DNA from: an uncultured Collinsella sp.
GTDB lineage: Bacteria; Actinomycetota; Coriobacteriia; Coriobacteriales; Coriobacteriaceae
NCBI GenBank assembly: GCA_959023295.1
Contig: CAUFBM010000011.1
Span: 7,944-71,943, forward strand
Direction: 5' to 3'
DNA length: 64,000 bases
Part shown: piece after piece, positions 32,827-42,697 of the stretch
Layout: every line of letters begins with the position of its first letter
Numbering within the stretch: position 1 is the stretch's first letter
Position numbers and translations under genes: made by a program
The notes under the pieces: model-generated
What the model saw: only the letters and a program-made list of their open reading frames with translations
What the model was told of the DNA's origin: nothing
Databases searched by the model: none

Positions 32827-32862
32827 AGCTGCCAAAATAAACCAGTCCCTTTTTGGCAGGCT
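32827..32862. repeat. CCAAAATAAACC/GTCCCTTTTTGG hairpin, copy 1
   Basis: AGCTGCCAAAA pairs with TTTTTGGCAGGCT. The internal GCCAAAATAAACC-A-GTCCC is nearly identical to 44959-44988. It lies between rpmE and secA. The remaining 32863-32990 holds only AT-richer DNA, probably the secA promoter. Confidence 0.75.
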
Positions 32863-32990
32863 GTCGTAGTTATTACGTGGTCGAGCGTGTCGACCGCATA
32901 GGCGGCGCCTTGTTTGGCTAAAGTACAAATATCTGTGTTTAACTCGTCCAAGGTTTCATGCCGCGGGCGATGGCCAAAAAGGAAAACCAC

Positions 32991-35797
<2,807 letters not shown>

Positions 35798-35798
<1 letters not shown>

Positions 35799-36946
35799 TG
35801 GCTGAGGCTTTAGAGGTAACGCCCGCCGAGCTGGACGCGTTTGCGGACCGGCTCGGTGAGGTTGAGTCGTACCTCCATTTGGACGAGAAGCGCACCCGCG
35901 TAACGGAGCTCGAGGCCAAAAGCGTCGCCCCGGGCTTTTGGGACGACGCCGATGCCGCTCGCGCCACGATGGAGGAGATCGCGCGCACCAAGGAAGATAT
36001 CGCTGCCGTGGACACCGCGCGCGGCGAGCTTTCCGATGCCCGCGCTGCGCTGGAGCTTGCCGAGGAGATGGGGGATGACCCCGACGCCGTCGCATTGCGC
36101 GAGGAGGCTGCCGCTACGGCAGAACGCCTGGCCCGCGCCATCGACGAGCTTGAGCTTGCGAGCTGGTTTACCGGGGAGTTCGACCATGGCGACGCGATTG
36201 TGACCATCAAGCCCGGGCAGGGTGGTTTGGAGGCCCAGGATTGGACCTTCATGCTCTTTAAGATGTACATGAAGTACTGCCAGCGCCGCGGTTGGAAGGT
36301 CACCATCAACGATTGCCCCGCGGCCGAGGTCATTGGCATTGATCGCGCGACCTTTACCGTCGAAGGCAAGGATGCTTTTGGCATGCTTCGCGCCGAGGCC
36401 GGTGTCCACCGCCTGGTGCGCATTAGCCCCACCGACGACAAGAAGCGCCGCCAGACCACGTTTGCCGGCGTCGAGGTCATTCCGGTGCTGCCCGACGATA
36501 TCGATATCGAGATTAGCCCCGATGACATTCGCGTCGACGTGTACCATGCAAGCGGCCCGGGCGGCCAGGGTGTCAACACCACCGACTCCGCCGTGCGCGT
36601 AACGCATTTCCCCAGCGGTATCGTGGTCACGTGTCAAAACGAGCGCAGCCAGATTCAAAACAAGGCCGCGTGCATGCAGATCCTCAAGGCTCGCCTGTAC
36701 GAGATTGAGCTCGAGAAGCGCGCCGAGGCCCTGGATGAGATTCGCGGACCCAAAACCACGATTGGTTTTGGCAACCAGATCCGCAGCTACGTGCTCTACC
36801 CGTATCAGATGGTTAAGGACCTACGCACGGGCGTTGAGACCAGCAACGTCGAGGCAGTTCTTGACGATGGCGACCTGGACCCGTTTGTTATTGGCTACCA
36901 TCGCTGGGCCACTGGCAACGCTGACGCAGAGATCCCATCTGCATAA
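35798..36946 (+). CDS. prfB: Peptide chain release factor 2 with SPT codon-recognition motif
   Basis: A 382-residue class I release factor. GGQ at 255-257 (within SGPGGQGVN) triggers peptide release. The alignment to RF2 is clear from the N-terminal domain (VAPGFWDDADAAR) and from QRRGWKV. The codon-recognition tripeptide, SPF in RF2, reads S210-P211-T212 here (36425-36433, agc ccc acc), with the context RISPTDDKKRRQTTF. The gene is one uninterrupted frame: the CUUUGAC frameshift that autoregulates prfB in many bacteria is absent. It overlaps secA by one base. Identification as RF2 and not RF1 rests on overall sequence and secA-prfB order; stop-codon range may be altered. Confidence 0.93.
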
Positions 36947-37032
36947 ACCGCCCGGTTTATGTGGAAATGGATAAAACCCTCCGAGCAGGGTGGTTTTGTA
37001 TCCAAAGCAAACCCTGCGCAGGGGTGGTTTTT
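36942..37032 (+). terminator. Three tandem hairpins ending the secA-prfB transcript
   Basis: CATAAACC-GCCC-GGTTTATG (36942-36961) overlaps the prfB stop codon. TGGATAAAACC pairs with GGTTTTGTATCCA (36968-37003). CCCTGCGCAGGG flanked by AAACC/GGTTT (37009-37030) is followed by TTTTT. The second and third share AAACCCT...GGTGGTTTT. Confidence 0.75.
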
Positions 37033-37074
37033 GTTCGGCGAATCGGTAGAATCGAATACAGCAAGAAGTTCGAA

Positions 37075-37100
37075 GCGCATCCGTTTGGGTGCGCTTTTTT
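37075..37100 (+). terminator. Intrinsic terminator before the YitT gene
   Basis: GCGCATCC-GTTT-GGGTGCGC followed by six T. The stem matches the inner part of the rpmE terminator. It ends 13 bp before the YitT start, so it could also attenuate that gene. Confidence 0.88.
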
Positions 37101-37112
37101 GAGGGAGGTAGC

Positions 37113-38003
37113 ATGGCATATCGTCTGGACATCAAGCGCATTCTATCGATGAACTTCTTTCACGACCTGCCCCAGATTATGTTGGGGTGCGCTCTGGCCG
37201 CTATTGCGACCGACCTGTTTTTGATTCCCAACGGCCTTGCTGCCGGTGGTGTTACGGGCCTTGCCACCATTATCCAGGCGGTCGGCGCATCGCGCGGCCT
37301 ATCGCTTCCCGTTGGTATTCAGACGATCGTGATGAACGCCTTGCTGTTGCTGGTCGTTATGCGCGAGGGCGGCATGTTCTACGTGGTGCAGACCGCGACG
37401 GGCTTTGTGCTGCTGGGCTTCTTTACCGATCTGTTCGCCCCGTTTGTAGCACCTCTGGCGGATGCGGACCTGATGCTCCCTGCCATGTGGGGCGGCATTA
37501 TTACAGGCATCGGTTACGGCATGGTGCTGCGCGCCGGCGCCAACACCGGCGGCTCGGACACGATTGGCCAAATCATCTCGCGTAATACCTCGCTGCCCGT
37601 GGGCTCGACCGTCATGGCGATCGATGTTGCCGTATGCGCGCTGTCGGCTCCGGTCTTTTCAATCGAAAATGCACTATATGCAGGCCTTTCGATGGTCATT
37701 AGCGGCTACGTGATCGATGCCGTGGTCGATGGTGGCAACAAACGCCGTATGGTACTCATCATCTCGGACAAGTTCCCTGATATCGCTGCCGATATCATGT
37801 ATGGCCTGGGTCGTGGTTGTACCAAGTTTAAGGCGACTGGCATGTATTCGGGTGCCGAGAAGCCGGTGATCATGGTCATCGTGAACCGTCGAGAGCTCAA
37901 TACCCTCAAGACGATCGTGCGCGAGCGCGATCCTCACGCCATTGTGACGGTCGCCGACGTTACGGAAGCTTTCGGCGAGGGATTCAAGGACATTAGCGCG
38001 TAG
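37113..38003 (+). CDS. YitT family membrane protein (DUF161/DUF2179)
   Basis: A 296-residue protein with five or six membrane segments in residues 1-200 (the first DUF161 block near FLIPNGLAAGGVTGLA, then GMVLRAGANTGGSDTIGQI) and a C-terminal soluble DUF2179 domain (about 215-296, RRMVLIISDKFPDIAADIM ... DPHAIVTVADVTEAFG). The family is widespread in Gram-positives with no settled function. The ATG at 37113 has GGGAGG close upstream. A terminator just before the gene raises the chance of attenuation. Confidence 0.9.
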   Translation: MAYRLDIKRILSMNFFHDLPQIMLGCALAAIATDLFLIPNGLAAGGVTGLATIIQAVGASRGLSLPVGIQTIVMNALLLLVVMREGGMFYVVQTATGFVLLGFFTDLFAPFVAPLADADLMLPAMWGGIITGIGYGMVLRAGANTGGSDTIGQIISRNTSLPVGSTVMAIDVAVCALSAPVFSIENALYAGLSMVISGYVIDAVVDGGNKRRMVLIISDKFPDIAADIMYGLGRGCTKFKATGMYSGAEKPVIMVIVNRRELNTLKTIVRERDPHAIVTVADVTEAFGEGFKDISA

Positions 38004-38210
38004 GGCCGACCGCGTCCCATCCAAAAGACGTTCACATTGATAAACCGTTTCATCAGCGGTTCTGCCTGCTAAATTGTTCAAATAATGATAAAAACTCTGG
38101 TAAAGCCATCAGTTTCCAGCATAATGAATGACGTACGTGCATTGCGGCTGTGTTGGGATTACCTTCGGTGCCGTGCGCATTTTGTCTAATGAGGATGAAA
38201 GGAAGGCACA

Positions 38211-39041
38211 ATGAGCGACGAAGAGCTCAAAAAGGTTGCCAACGAGGTAAGGAAGGGCATCGTCACCGGCGTGCACGCTGCCAAGTCCGGCCATCCGGGC
38301 GGTTCGCTCGGCGCTGCCGACATCATGACCTATCTGTACTTTGAGGAAATGAACGTCGACCCGGCCCATCCCCGCAAGGCCGACCGCGATCGCTTTGTGC
38401 TTTCTAAGGGCCACTGTGCGCCTGGTCTGTACGCTGTGCTCGCCGAGCGTGGGTTCTTCCCCAAGGAGGATCTTGAGACGCTGCGCCACATCGGCAGCCA
38501 CCTGCAGGGCCATCCCAACATGAACGACACTCCGGGCGTTGACATGTCCACCGGCTCGCTCGGCCAGGGCATCTCTGCCGCCGTGGGCATGGCCGTTGCC
38601 GCCAAGCACTGGGGCGATGACTATCGCACCTACGCCCTGCTGGGCGATGGCGAGAGCGAGGAGGGCCAGGTCTGGGAGGCCGCCATGTTTGCCGGCAACC
38701 AGCAGCTCGACAACCTCTGCGTGATCGTCGACCACAACGGCCTGCAGATCGATGGCCCCGTCGAGGAAGTCAACGACCCCATGCCGCTCGCCGACAAGTT
38801 CCGCGCTTTCAAGTTCCATGTGGTGGAGCTCGCCGACGGCAACGATTTCGACCAGATCCGCGCCGCCTTTGCCGAGGCTCGCGCCACCAAGGGGCAGCCG
38901 ACTGCCATTATCGCCGAGACCACCAAGGGCAAGGGCGTCTCCTTTATGGAGAACCAGGTGGGTTGGCACGGTAAGGCCCCCAACGATGAACAGTTTGAGC
39001 AGGCCATGGCAGAGCTCACGGCCGCCGGAGAGGAGCTCTAG
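38211..39041 (+). CDS. Transketolase, N-terminal (ThDP-binding) subunit
   Basis: A 276-residue protein corresponding to the first half of transketolase. SGHPGGSLGAADIMTYLYF, HIGSHLQGHPNM and GDGESEEGQVWEAAMFA, with the ThDP/metal GDG...N signature completed by DHNGLQIDG, are visible. It acts with the next gene as a two-polypeptide enzyme moving two-carbon units in the pentose phosphate pathway. It is one base from the C-terminal subunit gene. AAAGGA lies upstream of the ATG. Confidence 0.95.
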   Translation: MSDEELKKVANEVRKGIVTGVHAAKSGHPGGSLGAADIMTYLYFEEMNVDPAHPRKADRDRFVLSKGHCAPGLYAVLAERGFFPKEDLETLRHIGSHLQGHPNMNDTPGVDMSTGSLGQGISAAVGMAVAAKHWGDDYRTYALLGDGESEEGQVWEAAMFAGNQQLDNLCVIVDHNGLQIDGPVEEVNDPMPLADKFRAFKFHVVELADGNDFDQIRAAFAEARATKGQPTAIIAETTKGKGVSFMENQVGWHGKAPNDEQFEQAMAELTAAGEEL

Positions 39042-39042
39042 G

Positions 39043-39984
39043 ATGGCAGACGTCAAGAAAATCGCCACGCGCGTAAGCTACGGCGAGGCCCTCGTCGAGC
39101 TCGCCAACGAGCACGATGACTTTGTGGTCCTCGACGCCGACCTGGCCGCCGCCACGCAGACCGGCAAGTTTAAGGCCGCTTGCCCCGATCGCTTCTTCGA
39201 TGTGGGCATTGCCGAGAGCAACCTGATGGGTGTTGCCGCCGGTATCGCAACCACCGGTCGCGTTGCCTTTGCGAGCACCTTTGCCATGTTCGCCGCTGGT
39301 CGCGCCTTTGAGCAGGTCCGCAACTCCATCGGCTACCCGCACCTTAACGTTAAGATCGGCGCCACGCACGCCGGTATTTCGGTGGGCGAGGACGGCGCTA
39401 CGCATCAGTGCTGCGAGGATATCGCCCTGATGCGCGTCATCCCCGGCATGACCGTTATCGTTCCCGCCGACGACGTGGAGGCCCGTGCCGTGACGCGCGC
39501 CGCCTACGAGTGCGACGGCCCCGTGTACATGCGCTTTGCCCGTCTGGCCTCGCCGGTTATCAACGACCCCGAGACCTACAAGTTCGAGTTGGGTAAGGGC
39601 ATTGTCATGCGCGAGGGCGCCGATGTGACCATCATCGCCTGCGGCCTGATGGTCGGCGAGGCTCTCGAGGCTGCCGAGCAGCTCGCTGCCGAGGGCATCG
39701 ACGCCGAGGTCATCAACATGCACACCATCAAGCCCATCGATGCCGACCTGATCGTCAAGAGCGCCACCAAGACCGGCCACGTCGTGACCGTCGAGGAGCA
39801 CTCTGTGATCGGTGGCCTGGGCAGCGCCGTTGCCGACGTCCTGTGCGAGCAGTGCCCGACGCCGCTCAAGAAGATCGGCGTCAACGACACCTTCGGTGAG
39901 TCTGGCCCGGGTGCCGAGCTCCTGCACAAGTACGGCCTGGACGCCGCCAACATCGTGGCGACCACCAAGGAGTTCTTGGCATAA
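39043..39984 (+). CDS. Transketolase, C-terminal (pyrimidine-binding) subunit
   Basis: A 313-residue second half of split transketolase. FDVGIAESNLMGVAAGIATTGR contains the catalytic glutamate that activates ThDP, and ATHAGISVGEDGATHQCCEDIA is the Pyr-domain signature. The C-terminal domain ends with VEEHSVIGGLGSAVADVL. The ATG one base after the tktN stop, with GAGAGGAG upstream, is in a different frame from it, so this is a true gene split and not a frameshift of one gene. Confidence 0.95.
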   Translation: MADVKKIATRVSYGEALVELANEHDDFVVLDADLAAATQTGKFKAACPDRFFDVGIAESNLMGVAAGIATTGRVAFASTFAMFAAGRAFEQVRNSIGYPHLNVKIGATHAGISVGEDGATHQCCEDIALMRVIPGMTVIVPADDVEARAVTRAAYECDGPVYMRFARLASPVINDPETYKFELGKGIVMREGADVTIIACGLMVGEALEAAEQLAAEGIDAEVINMHTIKPIDADLIVKSATKTGHVVTVEEHSVIGGLGSAVADVLCEQCPTPLKKIGVNDTFGESGPGAELLHKYGLDAANIVATTKEFLA

Positions 39985-40031
39985 GGCAAGACGAGGCAAA
40001 GTATCGCGTCGACAACCGCAAACAAGCCAGA

Positions 40032-40066
40032 ACAGGGGCGTCCTCAAAGAGGGCGCCCCTGTTTAT
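40032..40066 (+). terminator. Intrinsic terminator after the transketolase pair
   Basis: ACAGGGGCG-(T)-CCTC pairs with GAGG-(G)-CGCCCCTGT around AAA, followed by TTTAT. Confidence 0.88.
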
Positions 40067-40204
40067 GCTGAATTTAAATTAGAGTCCTGCCAAGCAAAGT
40101 TCCCATTGGGGAAACGGGCCCATCCCAACAAAGTGCAATTCAGACCCTTCCAACTTTGTATGTGCAGCATCTCAAGTTGGTGCGTCGGCCCCATAGTAGC
40201 CGCA

Positions 40205-40332
40205 GGCCGGGCGCAGGGTTACCTCCCAAATCTTTCCGCAGCGCAGGCCGGCGTTTGTCCGCAGCTCCGCAGGAGCAGGACAAATGCCGGCCATGCGCGA
40301 GGACGATTTGGGAGGTAACCCTGCGCCCGGCC
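40205..40332. repeat. 128-bp triple-nested hairpin with flanking 11-bp direct repeat
   Basis: Outer arms of 28 bp are perfect complements (40205-40232 and 40305-40332). Inside, 40241-40260 pairs with 40278-40298 with one extra base and one wobble, and GCTCC/GGAGC (40264-40276) caps it. TATGTGCAGCA lies on both sides (40159-40169 and 40361-40371). It occupies most of the 451-bp gap before ftsE; the rest holds the transketolase terminator and a possible -10 (TAAAAT, 40385-40390). Confidence 0.93.
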
Positions 40333-40435
40333 GGTGAGACCCAAACCCCGCCATGCTTCTTATGTGCAGCAAAGCTAATGCTGCTAAAATACAAAGCGCT
40401 CATGTAGTTTAAACGCACGACGATAAGGAGCACCA

Positions 40436-41656
40436 GTGGGTAACCACTTCCGTACCTCCGGTGCGGGCGATGATGCCCCCAAGACGCAGACAGGCGTCCA
40501 GGGCAGTCGTTTCGCCACTCCGGATTCAGAGGGCCAGCCTGTTGCTCAGGCCCCCGCTCAGCCGGCAGATCAGGCACAGCCGGCATCCGATCCCTTTGCC
40601 TACAATCCCACCAGCGATGTTGCGCTTTCCGGCACGGCGGGTTTTGAGCCCGTTCAGGCCGTGACCGCTCGCGTGGAGCAGCCTCAGGCTGGCGCCGCCG
40701 CGCCGCAGCCTAGCATGGCCGGCATTCCCGACCCCATGGCTCCTGCGACACCGGCTCCTCAGCCTGCGCAGTCTGGCCTCTTTGCCGCTATTCCCGATCC
40801 CACGCAGCCTGCTGCCCCGGTGGTCGAGAGCGATCAGGCAGCCGAGGTCGCAAGCCTCGATAACGCGCTCAACAACCCCGATTTTACGTCGGTGTTTGCG
40901 CCCATCGATCCGCAGGCCAGCCGCAAGAAGATGGCCAAGCAGGCCGGTGTCGAGCCCGTCATCCTTATGGAGCATGTCACCAAGATCTATCCGGCACAGC
41001 CCAACAAGCCTGCACTCGACGACATCAACATCGAGATCTATCCGGGCGAGTTCGTCTTCCTGGTCGGTCACTCCGGCTCGGGTAAGACCACGCTGCTGTC
41101 GACGCTCAACCGCGACGTCAAGCCGACGAGCGGTCGCATCCTGGTTGCCGGTCAGGACCTCATGAAGATCAAGAACCGCAAGGTTCCGTTCCTGCGTCGC
41201 CAGATTGGCGCCGTGTTCCAGGACTTTAAGCTCCTGCCGCAAAAAACCGCCTACGAAAACGTGGCGTTTGCTCTGCAGTGCATCGGCAAGCCCAAGGGCG
41301 TCATTCGCAGCCAGGTGCCCGAGGTGCTGCGTCTGGTCGGTCTGGCCGATCAGATGGACTCGTTACCCGACCAGCTTTCCGGTGGCGAGCAGCAGCGCGT
41401 TGCCGTCGCCCGCGCTATGGTCAACCGTCCGCCGCTGCTGATCTGCGACGAGCCCACGGGTAACCTCGACCCGGCGATCTCGCTGGGCATCATGAAGCTG
41501 CTCGAGCGCATTAACCGCACCGGCACCACCGTGATCGTCGCCACGCACGACCGCGAGATGGTCGATAGCATGCACCGTCGCGTGATCGCCCTCGAGGGCG
41601 GCCACGTTATCCGCGACCAGGAGAGGGGAGGTTACGGCAACTATGGCACCAACTAA
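40436..41656 (+). CDS. ftsE: Cell division ATP-binding protein FtsE with long N-terminal extension
   Basis: A 406-residue protein, versus about 230 in typical FtsE. Residues from about 175 form the ABC ATPase (VILMEHVTKIYP; Walker A GHSGSGKTT from 211; QDFKLLPQKTAYENV; signature LSGGEQQR; Walker B LLICDEPTGNLD). Residues 1-174 are Ala/Pro/Gln-rich, with repeated IPDP segments, and probably disordered. The GTG start has AAGGAG five bases upstream and no internal start shows better spacing at the ABC boundary, so the extension looks translated. FtsE powers FtsX to activate wall hydrolases at division. It overlaps ftsX by 14 bases. Confidence 0.93.
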   Translation: MGNHFRTSGAGDDAPKTQTGVQGSRFATPDSEGQPVAQAPAQPADQAQPASDPFAYNPTSDVALSGTAGFEPVQAVTARVEQPQAGAAAPQPSMAGIPDPMAPATPAPQPAQSGLFAAIPDPTQPAAPVVESDQAAEVASLDNALNNPDFTSVFAPIDPQASRKKMAKQAGVEPVILMEHVTKIYPAQPNKPALDDINIEIYPGEFVFLVGHSGSGKTTLLSTLNRDVKPTSGRILVAGQDLMKIKNRKVPFLRRQIGAVFQDFKLLPQKTAYENVAFALQCIGKPKGVIRSQVPEVLRLVGLADQMDSLPDQLSGGEQQRVAVARAMVNRPPLLICDEPTGNLDPAISLGIMKLLERINRTGTTVIVATHDREMVDSMHRRVIALEGGHVIRDQERGGYGNYGTN

Positions 41657-42563
41657 CGTGGGCTACTCCTTCAAAGAGGCAATCAGCCACTTCTTCCGTA
41701 ACTGGACTACCTCGCTCGGCGCCGTCATCACGATCTTCCTTTCGCTGTTTATCATCGGCCTGTTCATCATGGGCTCCGCGATGCTGAACTCCGTGATCGG
41801 CACCGTCGAGGATCAGGTTGTCATTAACGCCTTTATTAGCGATGACGCCGATCAGGCCGATGTTCAGGCCTTTGAGGCCGAGCTCAAAACGTGGAGTAAC
41901 GTGAAGTCCGTGACCTATAAGGACAAGGACGACGCGCTGGCCGAGTACACGAGCAAGATGTCGGGTAACGCCGATGCCACCATGAGCGCGCTCGACGGCC
42001 AGAACCCGCTGCCCGCCTCCTTCGCCATTGAGATGGATGACCCGTCTCAGGTCGAGAGCACGGCAAAGAAGCTCAAGAAGAACGCCGACTTCCAGAAGAT
42101 CGCGGATGACGGCGACGTCAACGCGAGCGTGCTGTACGGCCAGGAGGAAGTGAGCCGCCTGTTCCAGGTGACCAACTACATCCGCATCGCCGCCGTGGTG
42201 CTCGTTGGCCTTCTGACCTTTATCGCATTCATCTTCATCAACAACACGATTCGCCTGTCCATCACGGCGCGTCGTCGTGAGATTGCGATTATGCGTCTGG
42301 TCGGCGCCAGCAACGGCTTCATTCGCGGCCCGTTTATCACCGAGGGCGTACTGCAGGCCATTTTGGGCTCGCTGCTTTCCATCGGTGTTCTGGAGCTGCT
42401 GCGTAATCTGATGATTCCGCGTCTGCAGGAGAGCATCGGCTGGATGTCGTTTGCCCTGCCGATGCAGTACTACCTGGTGACCTATGCTGCGCTGATTCTG
42501 GTCGGCGTGATTATCGGTCTCTTTGGTTCTGCCATCGCCATGCGCCGCTACCTGCGCGTGTAG
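41643..42563 (+). CDS. ftsX: Cell division protein FtsX
   Basis: A 306-residue permease-like partner of FtsE. There is one N-terminal membrane segment (about 25-48, LGAVITIFLSLFIIGLFIMG), an extracellular loop (about 55-180) and three C-terminal segments. IRLSITARRREIAIMRLVGA (about 206-225) is the cytoplasmic coupling region conserved in FtsX. Translation overlaps ftsE. In Gram-positives the loop contacts wall hydrolases such as PcsB/RipC-type enzymes; no such gene is adjacent. Confidence 0.95.
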   Translation: MAPTNVGYSFKEAISHFFRNWTTSLGAVITIFLSLFIIGLFIMGSAMLNSVIGTVEDQVVINAFISDDADQADVQAFEAELKTWSNVKSVTYKDKDDALAEYTSKMSGNADATMSALDGQNPLPASFAIEMDDPSQVESTAKKLKKNADFQKIADDGDVNASVLYGQEEVSRLFQVTNYIRIAAVVLVGLLTFIAFIFINNTIRLSITARRREIAIMRLVGASNGFIRGPFITEGVLQAILGSLLSIGVLELLRNLMIPRLQESIGWMSFALPMQYYLVTYAALILVGVIIGLFGSAIAMRRYLRV

Positions 42564-42587
42564 GCATGCCTGGAATTCACCCTTCCA

Positions 42588-42620
42588 ACGGGTCGTCTCT
42601 TATGGGGCGGCCCGTTTTTT
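42588..42620 (+). terminator. Intrinsic terminator after ftsX
   Basis: ACGGGTCGTCTC pairs with GGGGCGGCCCGT (three G-T pairs) around TTAT, followed by six T. Confidence 0.9.
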
Positions 42621-42636
42621 GATCCCTAGGGGACGG
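42620..42636 (-). repeat. 17-bp CCGTCCCCTAGGGATCA motif, copy on minus strand
   Basis: The minus strand reads the motif with one base changed (CTAGG for CAAGG), which makes the core CCCTAGGG perfectly palindromic. It abuts the T-run of the ftsX terminator. Confidence 0.65.
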
Positions 42637-42697
42637 CAGGAAAGCGAATCATTTGGGTAGACTCTTTGGAGTTCGCAATCGATAGCAAGGAGGCGCC

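Noticed and set aside
38752..39984. Single frame running from the first transketolase gene into the second
   Set aside because: The upstream part is out of frame with the ThDP-binding subunit and has no motifs; the real second gene starts at 39043 with its own ribosome site.
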